From: Christensenellaceae bacterium | GTDB lineage: Bacteria > Bacillota > Clostridia > Christensenellales > Aristaeellaceae | DNA: 64,000 nucleotides | Reading direction: 5' to 3' | Assembly (NCBI GenBank): GCA_020025205.1 | Contig: JAHHSO010000006.1 | Span: forward strand, 23,507 to 87,506 | Shown here: positions 50,969-59,778 of the stretch, piece by piece | Position numbering within the stretch: the first letter of the stretch is position 1 | How the letters are laid out: each line of letters starts with the position of its first letter | Notes under the pieces: model-generated | Databases searched by the model: none | Seen by the model: the letters and a program-made list of their open reading frames with translations, nothing else | Told to the model about the DNA's origin: nothing | Program-made: the position numbers and the translations under genes

Positions 50969-51996
50969 CACTTTTCCCCCTTTCGGCTCGTCCAATACAC
51001 ATAGATGAAGAAGGGCGCACCCAGCAGCGCCGTGATGGAACCGATGGGAATTTCACTGGGAGATGTCAGCGTTCTGGCCGCCAAATCGCACACAACCATG
51101 AATGTGCCGCCAAATACGGCGGACAGAGGAATCAGCGTTTTATGCAATGGGCCGAAGAATCGCCGGACGATGTGCGGAGCAATGAGATCGACAAATCCAA
51201 TGATGCCCACAAAAGCTACACATGTGCCGGTAAGCAGCGAAACAGCGCCAATAAGCATCCATTTCGTGCGCTTGAGGCTGACCCCCAGCGCGGCCGCCTG
51301 CTCTTCACCGAAGGTCATCAAATCCATTTCACGCGCATAGCACGAGAAAAACAGCATGCACAACGGCACAATCAGCGCCACAGGCACTACCTGACGCCAC
51401 TCGCGCGAAGAGAAGCTGCCCAGCTGCCAGAGCGAGATGAGCCGCGTATAATCCGGATTTGTGGCGGCAAGCGTGCTCATGAGCGCATTTAAGAACAGGG
51501 AAAGCACCATACCCGTCAGAATGATGGTGTTGTTGGAAAGACCGCGATCAATTTTCTGGGAGAAAATCATCGCAAACACAACAGCGCCAAATCCGCACAG
51601 CAGGCACACGACAGGCAGCATCACCACACTGCTGCCAAAGCCCCATATGATCATGACCACCGCTCCGAGTCCTGCGCCGCTGGACACACCCAAACCGTAG
51701 CTGGAAGCCAGAGGGTTTTTCAGGACAGACTGCATCACAGCGCCGCTGACCGCCAGCCCGGCACCCGTCAGAAAAGAGAGAAGCACCCGCGGGATGCGGA
51801 TGCTCCATACAAGGCCGGGATAGACGCGGGGGAATCCATCGGGCAGGGGAACGGCAAAGAGCTTGTTCAAAAGCACCCGTCCGATGGCGGCAGGCGGCAC
51901 GGATACGCTGCCCACGCACACTCCTGCCAAAAGAGACAGGAGCGCCGCTAAGATCAATAACGCAGCCTTGCTGCGCGTTTTACTTTTTGAACACAT
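50968..51996 (-). CDS. btuC: Corrinoid-type ABC transporter permease (FecCD/BtuC family)
   Basis: A 342-residue FecCD permease with about ten helices. Seen: IRIPRVLLSFLTGAGLAVSGAVMQ, NPLASSYGLGVSSGAGLGAV, the EEQAAALGV coupling loop, GIIGFVDLIAPHIVR and SPSEIPIGSITALLGAPFF, all standard. ATG 51996 overlaps the end of btuF by 17 bases; earlier in-frame starts lie deeper in btuF and have no ribosome site, so the exact start is uncertain. Confidence 0.93.
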   Translation of the reverse strand: MCSKSKTRSKAALLILAALLSLLAGVCVGSVSVPPAAIGRVLLNKLFAVPLPDGFPRVYPGLVWSIRIPRVLLSFLTGAGLAVSGAVMQSVLKNPLASSYGLGVSSGAGLGAVVMIIWGFGSSVVMLPVVCLLCGFGAVVFAMIFSQKIDRGLSNNTIILTGMVLSLFLNALMSTLAATNPDYTRLISLWQLGSFSSREWRQVVPVALIVPLCMLFFSCYAREMDLMTFGEEQAAALGVSLKRTKWMLIGAVSLLTGTCVAFVGIIGFVDLIAPHIVRRFFGPLHKTLIPLSAVFGGTFMVVCDLAARTLTSPSEIPIGSITALLGAPFFIYVYWTSRKGEK

Positions 51997-52876
51997 CGGG
52001 GTACAGCGCTTCACCCATCTGCCAGAGCGCGAGGGTGATGTTCTCATTGGGCAGAGAAGAGCTCATGTTGTCAATGTAGTAGATGGCATTGTCCTTCACG
52101 GCGGTCACATCAGCCCAGCCGTCGCGGCCAAGGATTTCATCAATCGGGTTATCGATGTAGTTGACATTGGTGAGGATGACATCCGGGTTTGCGCCCACAA
52201 CGGTCTCGGGATCAATGCCAATCCAGCCTTCCTGATCGGCCAGTACATTCTCGGCGCCGACAAGGGAGATCATCTCGTCCATGTAGACGTTGCTGCCGAA
52301 GCTGTAGCAGTAAGGCGCGGCAGAAATTTCAAAGTATACGCTCTTGCGCTCTTCCTCTGGAATGGAATCGCCCAGCTTCTTAATTTCATCCAGCTCGGCG
52401 CGGAGTTCATCGTTGACTTTTACGGCAGCTTCTTCAGCCCCCATCACATCGCCGATGAAGGTGATATCGATGTAGATATCCTCAATGGTGGCGCTGCTGG
52501 GGATGGCGGCGAAGGAAACGCCCAAGTCCACAAGCGGCTGGAAGGGATTTTCTCCGCCAACCAAGCTGATGCCGGAATAAAGCACCATGTCCGGCGCGAG
52601 AACAGCCAGCTGCTCGACATCCGGGGTCATCATGTCGAATGCGGGCAGACCTTCCGGCAGTCCTTCAAGGCCAACGCTGTTTTTATCGATGGCAACAATC
52701 TTATCAGCACAGCCCAAATCAATCAGGGTCTGGGTGATGCTGGGCGCCATGCTGATGACGGTATCAACGGACTCCGGCAGGGTGAATTCGTTTCCGGCGC
52801 GATCGATTTCAGCCAGCGCAGTGAAAGACATCACGGCCAGCGCGAGCGTCAGAACGAGGGCAAAAATTTTCTTCAT
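51980..52876 (-). CDS. btuF: Corrinoid-type ABC transporter substrate-binding protein
   Basis: A 298-residue BtuF/FhuD-type binding protein. The mature part shows VISMAPSITQTLIDLG, LEGLPAFDMMTPDVEQLAVLAPDMV, and ending SSLPNENITLALWQMGEALY. The signal peptide is KKIFALVLTLALAVMSFTALA-E, a signal-peptidase-I type with no lipobox Cys, which is odd for a Gram-positive binding protein. ATG 52876 follows AAAAGGAGAG. First gene of the btuF-btuC-btuD operon behind the cobalamin riboswitch. Confidence 0.92.
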   Translation of the reverse strand: MKKIFALVLTLALAVMSFTALAEIDRAGNEFTLPESVDTVISMAPSITQTLIDLGCADKIVAIDKNSVGLEGLPEGLPAFDMMTPDVEQLAVLAPDMVLYSGISLVGGENPFQPLVDLGVSFAAIPSSATIEDIYIDITFIGDVMGAEEAAVKVNDELRAELDEIKKLGDSIPEEERKSVYFEISAAPYCYSFGSNVYMDEMISLVGAENVLADQEGWIGIDPETVVGANPDVILTNVNYIDNPIDEILGRDGWADVTAVKDNAIYYIDNMSSSLPNENITLALWQMGEALYPDVFKK

Positions 52877-52944
52877 GGGTACTCTCCTTTTCATAAGTCG
52901 TGGGATTGGAGGGACAGCGGGCGCAGCCCGCAGTTTGAGGCAAA

Positions 52945-52978
52945 GCAAAAAAGCTCCCCTCGGTGAAAAGAAGAGCTT
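52945..52978 (-). terminator. Attenuator hairpin between cobalamin riboswitch and btuF
   Basis: On the minus strand AAGCTCTTC pairs with GGGGAGCTT (52951-52978) followed by a T run. It lies between the riboswitch and btuF and is the probable OFF-state terminator. Confidence 0.75.
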
Positions 52979-53039
52979 GGGAAAAACAAATACAGACAGG
53001 GATTCTGTCATGACCGCAGCGTTTAGTCCGTCCGCGCGG

Positions 53040-53235
53040 CCTGTTTTCCGGGCTCTCCCGATGCAGGGCAGGTCTTCCGGCTCAGAAACCCCCCGCCCAG
53101 CCTTCCCGCTGCAAAGAACAGTGGCCTATTGGGCGGGGCATCGTCCCTTTACGGCGGCGGTCCCGCGCAGGCATTGCACCTGCTTCCCTATTCTCCCGGG
53201 AAACGCTGTCTCCCAGGCACCCTGCATACCGCTTG
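53040..53235 (-). ncRNA. Cobalamin riboswitch
   Basis: Read on the minus strand, the leader carries the conserved class elements in order: GGTGCC near the 5' end, GGGAAGCAGGTG, the core GCCACTG (complement at 53119-53125), and the 3' B12-box AGCCGGAAGACCTGCC (complement at 53065-53080) followed by a GGGAGAGCCC arm. Cobalamin binding folds the box and, with the terminator at 52945-52978, reduces expression of btuF-btuC-btuD. The predicted promoter lies just upstream at 53238-53266. Confidence 0.93.
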
Positions 53236-53237
53236 TC

Positions 53238-53266
53238 AGTATACCACGGGGCGAAAGACTGTGCAA
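53238..53266 (-). promoter_or_regulatory. Promoter of the cobalamin operon
   Basis: On the minus strand TTGCAC (53261-53266), 17-base spacer, TATACT (53238-53243), directly before the riboswitch. Confidence 0.75.
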
Positions 53267-53289
53267 GAGCGGCACGCAACAAAAAATCG

Positions 53290-53631
53290 ACCCTTTAGAA
53301 AGCCAATGTCATTAAGTTTGTCATCAGGGAAAAGCTGAATGGATAAGCAATATCGCATGGGATGCACGAAAGCGATTTATCCGATAGTGTACTGAACGAC
53401 CAATAGACAGATCCATATCTGCTTGAAAAGCGATGAAGATAAGTGTGCTGAGCAGCTCTGTACGCGAAGGTGACGAATGAAAGCGGGGTGCCTTTTCGAG
53501 GGGCGTACCGTCCACCTCAAAAAGAAGCGTTTTTGGGCAGAACACGGGATGTATCTTTCTGTGCTTTAATCACATGGGTGAGATTCGGGCGAAGCAGATG
53601 TTCGCATCAAAAGCATCACACTTCGGCCGTT
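53290..53631. other. Intergenic stretch without recognisable gene
   Basis: Several 30- to 70-codon frames occur on both strands but none has a ribosome site or familiar sequence. Composition differs from the flanking operons; it may be decayed coding sequence continuous with the remnant to its right. Confidence 0.5.
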
Positions 53632-53890
53632 TTAGCTGTATCCTTTCAATCTCTTTGTGCTGGGAAAAGTCTGCTTGAATTCCTGAAAGATAAAATCAAA
53701 GAGTTTCTTGATTTCATAATCCAGGGTGTTGCTTTCTTCGTTTTCCGCCAACTAAGGGCTTCTTTTCAATTTTCTGCGCTTTGTCAAGTGTTCCTTCTAA
53801 ATTTGTTGCAAAAAAGAACCAGTCCAAGTTTTGACGCTCGTTCTGGTTCTTTGCTGATTCTGTTGATTGTCTTAACGTAATGACATTGCT
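53632..53890 (-). pseudogene. Frameshifted gene remnant, unknown family
   Basis: On the minus strand two adjacent frames give protein-like sequence that joins around 53745: NLDWFFFATNLEGTLDKAQK then, one base shifted, LDYEIKKLFDFIFQEFKQ and TFPSTKRLKGYS before a stop at 53632. Each piece is lysine- and phenylalanine-rich and hydrophilic in a protein-like way, unlike the noise frames nearby. No start codon with ribosome site is present, and the origin is unknown. Confidence 0.35.
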
Positions 53891-53939
53891 TTAATGGGGG
53901 ATCATGATTTTTATGACTGGAACGGTGAGAACAAGCTGA

Positions 53940-54995
53940 TTACAGCGAGAGTTTGAAGGTCGTCCAGATGTCCTGAAACTTCTGCTCGTCTTCCGGCGCA
54001 AGGTTCATAACGTATTCCAGATCGCCCATGCGCTCATAAATACCATTGAACACGGGGTTGTTCAGATAAGCGTCAGAGAGATAGTCCTTTGCGGCTTCAT
54101 TTGGGCTGCAGTATGCCTGCCACTCGGCGCACACGGCGGCCACTTCCGGACGCAGAAGGTATTCAAGGAAAATGTTTGCATTCTTGGCGTGCGGCGCCTT
54201 GGAGGGGATGAACAGGCCGTCAATGCCGAATCCCAGCCCCTCTTCCGGCCAGACAACCTTCAGGTCAGGGTTGGCTTCCAGCGCCAGCGCGACAAACGGC
54301 GTGAAGGTGTAGGCAACGGAGATGTCGCCGGAAACGAGGTAATTGTGCAGGCTTTCATATTCCAGAACATGCACGTTTTCGCGCAGCGCATTGAGCTTCT
54401 CGGCAACTTCTGCAAGAACTGCTTCGTCAGTCGTGTTGATGCTCTGGTGCATGGACAGAAGAACCATCGCCAGAGTTACGCGCGCATCGTCAATGAGACC
54501 CAGACTGTCCTTGAGGGAAGGATCCCACAGGTCATTGTAGCCCTTGATGTCGATATGGACAACGGATGGATCGTAGACAATCAGCGGGCTGCCGCTGGTG
54601 TATGGGATGACATACTCGTTGTCCGGATCGAAAAACTGATGGGTGAAACCCTGATTCAGGTTGCCGTAGTTTGTCACGATTTCGGGATCGAATTTCTGCA
54701 TCAGACCCGCCAGACGAACGGTGTTGAGCATGTAGTCGCTGGACAGAACGAGGTCATAGCTGCCGCCATCCACAGCGGAGAGCTTTTCATACATTTCTTC
54801 GTTGCTGGAGAACGTTGCGTAGTTGACCTTGATGCCGGTTTCCTTTTCAAAGGGTTTGATGACCGTGCTGTAGTCAATGTATCCTTCCCAGGCAAACAGG
54901 TTCAGGACGGGCTCATCTTTCTCGTTGATCGTTTCGGCAGATGCAAAAGAGAAGAGCATCATGAGTGCAGAGAGAAGACAGATGATTTTTTTCAT
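53940..54995 (-). CDS. potD: Polyamine ABC transporter substrate-binding protein
   Basis: A 351-residue PotD/PotF-type binding protein. LNLFAWEGYIDYSTVIKPFEKETGIKV is the family start, DLVLSSDYMLNTV and YTSGSPLIVYDPSVV the ligand-cleft segments, and DGLFIPSKAPH a hinge block. The signal peptide ends SFASA-ETINE with no lipobox Cys, as for BtuF in this window. Substrate (spermidine or putrescine) is inferred from the operon. AGGAGG precedes ATG 54995. Last gene of potA-potB-potC-potD. Confidence 0.92.
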   Translation of the reverse strand: MKKIICLLSALMMLFSFASAETINEKDEPVLNLFAWEGYIDYSTVIKPFEKETGIKVNYATFSSNEEMYEKLSAVDGGSYDLVLSSDYMLNTVRLAGLMQKFDPEIVTNYGNLNQGFTHQFFDPDNEYVIPYTSGSPLIVYDPSVVHIDIKGYNDLWDPSLKDSLGLIDDARVTLAMVLLSMHQSINTTDEAVLAEVAEKLNALRENVHVLEYESLHNYLVSGDISVAYTFTPFVALALEANPDLKVVWPEEGLGFGIDGLFIPSKAPHAKNANIFLEYLLRPEVAAVCAEWQAYCSPNEAAKDYLSDAYLNNPVFNGIYERMGDLEYVMNLAPEDEQKFQDIWTTFKLSL

Positions 54996-55022
54996 AGATG
55001 TACCTCCTTAATAACGCCCTTT

Positions 55023-55817
55023 TTAAACGGGCGGGATGTCGGTGTGTCTGCGCGCGGCAAAGAGCTGGGACAGTGCAACAATCAGGAAAATACCCGCGAG
55101 CATCAGCGTGGACAGCGCGTTGATTTCCGGAGTGCCGCCTGAGCGAAGCCCCGTATAGACCTTGAGGGGCAGCGTGTTGGCTTCAGCGTTTGTGACGAAG
55201 AAGGAAATGATAACATCGTCCAGACTCATGGCGGCAGCGAGCATCATGCCGGAGACAATGGCCGGCATGATCAGGGGCAGTGTGATGTCCAGAAACACGC
55301 GCAGCGGGTTTGCGCCCAGATCGCGTGCTGCTTCAGCCAGGGAGGGGTCCATGCCCATCAGCCGCGCTTTGACGTTGATAAATACGTATGGGATGCAGAA
55401 TGTGGTATGCGTGAGCACCATGGCGCCCATGCCCAGCGGAATGCCCACGGCGGTAAACAATGCCAGATATGCCATGCCCAGAACAAGTTCCGGGATCATC
55501 ATGGGAAGCGTGGCGATGGTTTCCAGGGCGCCGAAACCGCGAAAATGGCTGTGCGCCATGGCTAAAGCGCCCATTGTGCCCACGATGCCAGCCAGCCCGC
55601 TGGAGAGCGCCGCGAGGATTAAGGAGTTTTTGAGCGCGCTGCCCATCAGTGCATTCTGAAACAACCGCTCATACCACATGGTCGAAAAGCCCTGCCATGA
55701 GCTGGGCGAGCGCCCCCTGTTGAAGGAGTAGAGGACGACCATCAGAATAGGCAGATACAGTACGATCAGAACGACGGTCAGATAGAGGGTGGAGAAGATT
55801 TTCCTTTTTTTTCTCAC
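55023..55817 (-). CDS. potC: Polyamine ABC transporter permease
   Basis: A 264-residue permease with six helices. YLPILMVVLYSFN is the usual PotC start, and EAARDLGANPLRVFLDITLPLIMPAI the EAA coupling loop that contacts the ATPase. It follows potB after one base and precedes potD by 27 bases. The basic N-terminus (RKKRKIF) is cytoplasmic. Confidence 0.92.
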   Translation of the reverse strand: MRKKRKIFSTLYLTVVLIVLYLPILMVVLYSFNRGRSPSSWQGFSTMWYERLFQNALMGSALKNSLILAALSSGLAGIVGTMGALAMAHSHFRGFGALETIATLPMMIPELVLGMAYLALFTAVGIPLGMGAMVLTHTTFCIPYVFINVKARLMGMDPSLAEAARDLGANPLRVFLDITLPLIMPAIVSGMMLAAAMSLDDVIISFFVTNAEANTLPLKVYTGLRSGGTPEINALSTLMLAGIFLIVALSQLFAARRHTDIPPV

Positions 55818-55818
55818 G

Positions 55819-56667
55819 TTACATCACCCCCAGATCGTCGCCGCCCGATTTGCGGTAAAGCAGGTAGACGCCGGCAGACAGCACAATCAGAACGACGCTC
55901 ATGGCGGAACCAACGTTCCAGTCGCGCACCTTGAGCAGCTGGTCGCGGATGAGATTGCCCACAAGCACAAGACCGCCGCCCATGATATCCGACAGATAGA
56001 AAAGACCGACGCTCGGCACAAACACCAGCACACATCCCGCCAGAATGCCGGGCAGGGTCTGAGGAAGCGTCACAGTGAGGAAGGCACGGCATGGGCCTGC
56101 GCCTAAGTCGCGTGCGGCTTCTACAAGGGTAAAGTCCATTTTGTCCACGGCGTTGTGACAGGGCAGGATCATGAACGAAATCAGGCAGTAAACCATCGCT
56201 AAAAGCACGGAGCCATAAGAGCCGAGAAAGCGGATGTTTTTATCGATCAGCCCAAGGGCGCGAAGCACGCCGTTTATCGGGCCGTTGGCCTGCAAAAGGA
56301 TCTTCCAGCCATAAATACGCACCAGTGCACTCGTCCAGAAAGGGATGATGACCAGCATCATTAAAAATGGTTTCCACTTTCTGTTTACCCGTGCCATCAA
56401 GTATCCAAAAGGATAACCGATGACAAAAGAGAGAACGGTGGTCCAAAAAGCCAGTTTGATGCTTTCCAGAAACACAAGCAGATAGTCTGCCCGAAGAAGC
56501 GCCCGGTAATTGTCCAGCGTAAAGACGGCGTGAAGCGAGAAATTTCCATTCTGCACGAAGGATGTAGCCAGCACATATATCAGCGGAAGCGCCACAAGCA
56601 GCACGGCAAATACGGCCATCGGCGCGGCCAGAAGCGCGCGCCTGCTCTTTTCGGCATTACGCGCCAT
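55819..56667 (-). CDS. potB: Polyamine ABC transporter permease
   Basis: A 282-residue permease with six helices. ALPLIYVLATSFVQNG follows the first helix, and EAARDLGAGPCRAFLTVTLPQTLPGI is the EAA loop. ATG 56667 has GGAGG upstream and overlaps potA by 11 bases; a longer frame upstream runs through potA and is rejected. With PotC it forms the membrane channel. Confidence 0.92.
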   Translation of the reverse strand: MARNAEKSRRALLAAPMAVFAVLLVALPLIYVLATSFVQNGNFSLHAVFTLDNYRALLRADYLLVFLESIKLAFWTTVLSFVIGYPFGYLMARVNRKWKPFLMMLVIIPFWTSALVRIYGWKILLQANGPINGVLRALGLIDKNIRFLGSYGSVLLAMVYCLISFMILPCHNAVDKMDFTLVEAARDLGAGPCRAFLTVTLPQTLPGILAGCVLVFVPSVGLFYLSDIMGGGLVLVGNLIRDQLLKVRDWNVGSAMSVVLIVLSAGVYLLYRKSGGDDLGVM

Positions 56668-57739
56668 GAGATGCACCTCCGATGACTGCGGCCTGCTCCC
56701 AGTGCAGATAGGCGGTTTCGCCCGGCTGCATGGCATCTGCCATCCGCATTTCGCCCGCGGAGACGGCCTCCGTGCCGTCATGCAGCTTTACATAGGTGAG
56801 GACACTTCCGCCCGCATAGCGAACCTCTGTGACGCAGGCGGGAAGGTCAAAACCATCGACCGGCGTGCGGGACAGACGCAGCCGCTCCGTGCGCACACAC
56901 AATTCGCACTGTTCGCCGGGCGTGAGCTTTGCCTGAGAAGCATCGGCAGAAAACCGGCCGTTTTCGTTTTTCAATATAGCCCTGCTGCCGTCTACGCGCG
57001 CAACAGAGGCCTCAAAGATGGTGCTTGTGCCGATGAACTGCGCGACATATCGGGTCTTGGGCTGGTCATAAATTTCTTCAGGGGTGCCAAGCTGCTCAAA
57101 GTGACCGTTATGCATGACGGCGATCCGGTCGGACATGTTGACAGCTTCTTCCTGATCGTGGGTAATATAGATAAAGGTAATGCCCAGTTTTTTTTGAAGG
57201 CGTTTAAGCTCCACCTGCATCTGGCGGCGAAGCTGCAAGTCCAGCGCGCCAAGGGGCTCGTCCAGAAGGAGCAGCTGCGGCTGCGGCGCGAGGGCGCGGG
57301 CAATGGCGATGCGCTGACGCTGGCCGCCGGAGAGCTGGGCAGGCATTCTTTTGGCATAGTCTGTCATCTGAACAAGGTCGAGCATCTCCGTGACGCGGGC
57401 AGCGGCATCCCGCTTGTTCATTCTGCGCACACGCAGGCCGTAGGCAACATTTTTTGCAACGGTCATATGCGGAAAAAGCGCATAGCTCTGGAACACGGTG
57501 TTTACAGGACGCTTTTCCGGCGGGAGTGCGGTGACATCCAGCCCGCCCAGAAGAACCCGGCCGCTGTCCGGAGATTCAAGACCGGAAATGATGCGCAGGG
57601 TGGTGGTTTTGCCGCAGCCGGATGCACCCAGCAGGGTGACAAATTCGCCGCGGCGCACATCAAGAGAAATATCGTTTAGAATAGAGTTTTCACCGAAGTT
57701 CTTTGTGATATGCTGTAAAGAAAGAAGGGTATCCTCCAT
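56657..57739 (-). CDS. potA: Polyamine ABC transporter ATP-binding protein
   Basis: A 360-residue PotA. Walker A LLGASGCGKTTTLR, Q-loop VFQSYALFPHM, signature LSGGQRQRIAIARAL, Walker B LLLLDEPLGALD and switch THDQEEAVNMS are complete. The C-terminal 120 residues form the TOBE regulatory domain (GEQCELCVRTERLRL). Start is ATG 57739. The gene opens the operon behind the consensus promoter at 57833-57861. Confidence 0.95.
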   Translation of the reverse strand: MEDTLLSLQHITKNFGENSILNDISLDVRRGEFVTLLGASGCGKTTTLRIISGLESPDSGRVLLGGLDVTALPPEKRPVNTVFQSYALFPHMTVAKNVAYGLRVRRMNKRDAAARVTEMLDLVQMTDYAKRMPAQLSGGQRQRIAIARALAPQPQLLLLDEPLGALDLQLRRQMQVELKRLQKKLGITFIYITHDQEEAVNMSDRIAVMHNGHFEQLGTPEEIYDQPKTRYVAQFIGTSTIFEASVARVDGSRAILKNENGRFSADASQAKLTPGEQCELCVRTERLRLSRTPVDGFDLPACVTEVRYAGGSVLTYVKLHDGTEAVSAGEMRMADAMQPGETAYLHWEQAAVIGGASHGA

Positions 57740-57832
57740 GATTGCCTCCCGGCCGATGCCGTTGTAAGGGAATATCCGCGTCCTTGAAAAGTGGTATCAC
57801 GCGGCGCGAACGAAACTTGTAAAATCAAAACG

Positions 57833-57861
57833 ATTATATGCGAATCGCGTCAGGCTGTCAA
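57833..57861 (-). promoter_or_regulatory. Consensus promoter of the pot operon
   Basis: On the minus strand TTGACA (57856-57861), 17-base spacer, TATAAT (57833-57838): a perfect sigma-A promoter, about 94 bases before the potA start. The remaining gap to 58044 holds only the sigma-factor upstream region. Confidence 0.85.
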
Positions 57862-58044
57862 CCGTTGCGCAAACGGATAGAATGGAAATTAGGCATTCCT
57901 GATGGATGGACAGCATGAAAAATAGAAAATTTTTTTAAAACGAACGAAAAGAAAACCTTCAGCACGTCTATAGAAGTGAAAGCAGAAAAAACGATCGTGA
58001 TGCTTGATGCAAAAGAATTCGGCCGAAGAAAAGGAGTGAACAGG

Positions 58045-58521
58045 ATGCGTATCGAGGAACTCGTCGATCAGTATGGAGACGACATCCTCAGGCTTTGCCT
58101 CCTGTATATGGGCGACCGGCAGTGGGCCGAGGACGCCTTTCAGGAAACAATGGTTAAGGCGTGGCGCGCACTGCCCCGATTTAAGGGGGAGAGCAGCATA
58201 AAGACCTGGCTGTCCCGGATTGCGGTGAACACCTGCCGGGACATGCTCAGAAGCGGATTCATGCGGATGTACAAAAAAAGTCAGCCGCTGGAAACGCTGC
58301 TTGAGTTGAGCGCGCCGGGGGAGGGGGATGCAGCAGCGGTGACGCAGGCTGTTGTGTCCCTGCCTGGAAAGTACAGGGAGATCATTGTGCTTTCTGCCTA
58401 TAAAGGGATGAAGATTCGTGAGATTGCACAGGTACTTGGCCTCAGCGAAAATACCGTCTCCACACGGCTTAGACGGGCGAGAGCGCGGATTGCGGCCAGC
58501 TTGAAGGAGGGAGAAGCATGA
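58045..58521 (+). CDS. ECF-type RNA polymerase sigma factor
   Basis: A 158-residue extracytoplasmic-function sigma factor. Region 2 is LVDQYGDDILRLCLLYMGDRQWAEDAFQETMVKAWR, read in segments, with AEDAFQETMVKAW the hallmark, and region 4 ends KIREIAQVLGLSENTVSTRLRRARAR, the -35-binding helix-turn-helix. An in-frame ATG at 57976 lacks a ribosome site; ATG 58045 follows AAGGAG at 8 bases. It overlaps the next gene by 4 bases, which suggests that its product is held by the anti-sigma encoded there. Confidence 0.92.
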   Translation: MRIEELVDQYGDDILRLCLLYMGDRQWAEDAFQETMVKAWRALPRFKGESSIKTWLSRIAVNTCRDMLRSGFMRMYKKSQPLETLLELSAPGEGDAAAVTQAVVSLPGKYREIIVLSAYKGMKIREIAQVLGLSENTVSTRLRRARARIAASLKEGEA

Positions 58522-59741
58522 AAGAGAATCGAGTGGAGCAAGCACTGCGAGAGCAGATGGGGCATGTTCAGGTTTCTTCTCGGCTTCGCGCCCAGACGAT
58601 TCAGGCGATGCAGGAAAAGAAGGAGGAAAAACAGGTGAAACATAAAATCAGAACAGCGCTGGTGATGGTGCTTGTCTGTGTGCTGTGTGCGGCAGTCGCG
58701 CTGGCGGCAGCCGGGCACATGGGACTGCTGGACTACATGAGCAGACCGCAGGGCACGGGGCTTCCGGATGATGCAGAAACGTACATTGACACGGATGTGG
58801 CTACTGCGAAAGTGGATGAATACACCGTGAACGTCCGCGAGGCCTATTACGATGGAGAGAGAACGCGTCTGGCCGTGGATATTGTGCCGCCCAAAGGCGT
58901 CTTGCTGACGAGCGATATGTTGAATCTTTCTGACAATTGGCAGAACTTAGTTCAGCAGGATGAATGGGATGAAAGCGACACCCGCACGATACTGGATTAC
59001 TATAAGGAGGGCGGCTATACAAAGATCTGCTCGGTAGACATGTGGGAAGAAAACCCGGAAGAAAAGGGACGTCTTGGCGATTCGTATACATGGGTGCTTT
59101 CAGAGGATAATGTCATGACCATCTTTATGGAAGTGAATTATTCTAAGGAAAGACCGCAGCACGATCTGCACCTGATGGTCGCCGTTGCGCCGTATGATGA
59201 TCTGGAAGCACCGAACGCGTATCCCAATTACGAGAAGCAGGTGACAGCTGAAAGTGTTTTGCCGCTGGAGGCCAAGAAGACTGAAACGGATACGCCGTAC
59301 TATATCAATGAAGAGCCGATCCTGTTTGAATCCATCGGCGTGCGTGTGGATCGCGTGGTGATGGAAGAAAAACCGCTTGAAATTGACTACACGATTGAAT
59401 ACACAATTGTCGACCGCGAAAAGTACGCGCGGACGGATGATGGACTGTGGTTTGAATTCATTGATCCGAACAGCACGGAGACAGAAGCGTGGGCACAGCG
59501 CCTGAAAGATGGCCCGTCCGGCGCCGGACAGTCCGGGCCTGTGGACGGCGATTTTGAAACGGCTGCGCATTTCGTAGAAACGGGCACGCTGGCAGTCGAG
59601 GAAAAATCAGACAGCTACACGCTCCGTGCATATGAATGCTGGGAGAAGAGACGCTTTGATACCTGTACCGTCAATATGCGTCCCGCAAGTCAGGAAGAAG
59701 CCAAGATAGAAGAGCCGCCCGAAGAGCAGGCGGAGGACTAA
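58518..59741 (+). CDS. Probable membrane-bound anti-sigma factor
   Basis: A 407-residue protein coupled by a 4-base overlap to the sigma gene. Residues 1-45 are cytoplasmic and basic, followed by one membrane helix (ALVMVLVCVLCAAVALAAAG) and a large extracytoplasmic domain of about 330 residues, acidic and beta-rich, resembling DUF4179-type anti-sigma proteins. Such proteins hold the sigma factor through the N-terminus and sense extracellular stress. No zinc motif is seen. The ligand is unknown. Terminator follows at 59741. Confidence 0.75.
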   Translation: MKENRVEQALREQMGHVQVSSRLRAQTIQAMQEKKEEKQVKHKIRTALVMVLVCVLCAAVALAAAGHMGLLDYMSRPQGTGLPDDAETYIDTDVATAKVDEYTVNVREAYYDGERTRLAVDIVPPKGVLLTSDMLNLSDNWQNLVQQDEWDESDTRTILDYYKEGGYTKICSVDMWEENPEEKGRLGDSYTWVLSEDNVMTIFMEVNYSKERPQHDLHLMVAVAPYDDLEAPNAYPNYEKQVTAESVLPLEAKKTETDTPYYINEEPILFESIGVRVDRVVMEEKPLEIDYTIEYTIVDREKYARTDDGLWFEFIDPNSTETEAWAQRLKDGPSGAGQSGPVDGDFETAAHFVETGTLAVEEKSDSYTLRAYECWEKRRFDTCTVNMRPASQEEAKIEEPPEEQAED

Positions 59742-59778
59742 AAAAGATGCAGAGGATTGTTCCTCTGCATCTTTTTTG
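59741..59778 (+). terminator. Terminator of the sigma/anti-sigma operon
   Basis: Stem AAAGATGCAGAGGA / TCCTCTGCATCTTT (59743-59756, 59761-59774) plus flanking A and T runs; the loop is short. It overlaps the stop codon. Confidence 0.85.

Noticed and set aside
53470-53880. A 136-codon plus-strand frame between the btu and pot operons
   Set aside because: It lacks a ribosome site and runs antisense through the frameshifted remnant, which gives the more protein-like sequence.
57940-57970. ECF-type autoregulated promoter upstream of the sigma gene (GAAC, CGTC at 57965-57968)
   Set aside because: The spacing between GAAC and CGTC is about 19 bases, longer than the 16-17 usual for ECF promoters, so the match is not convincing.
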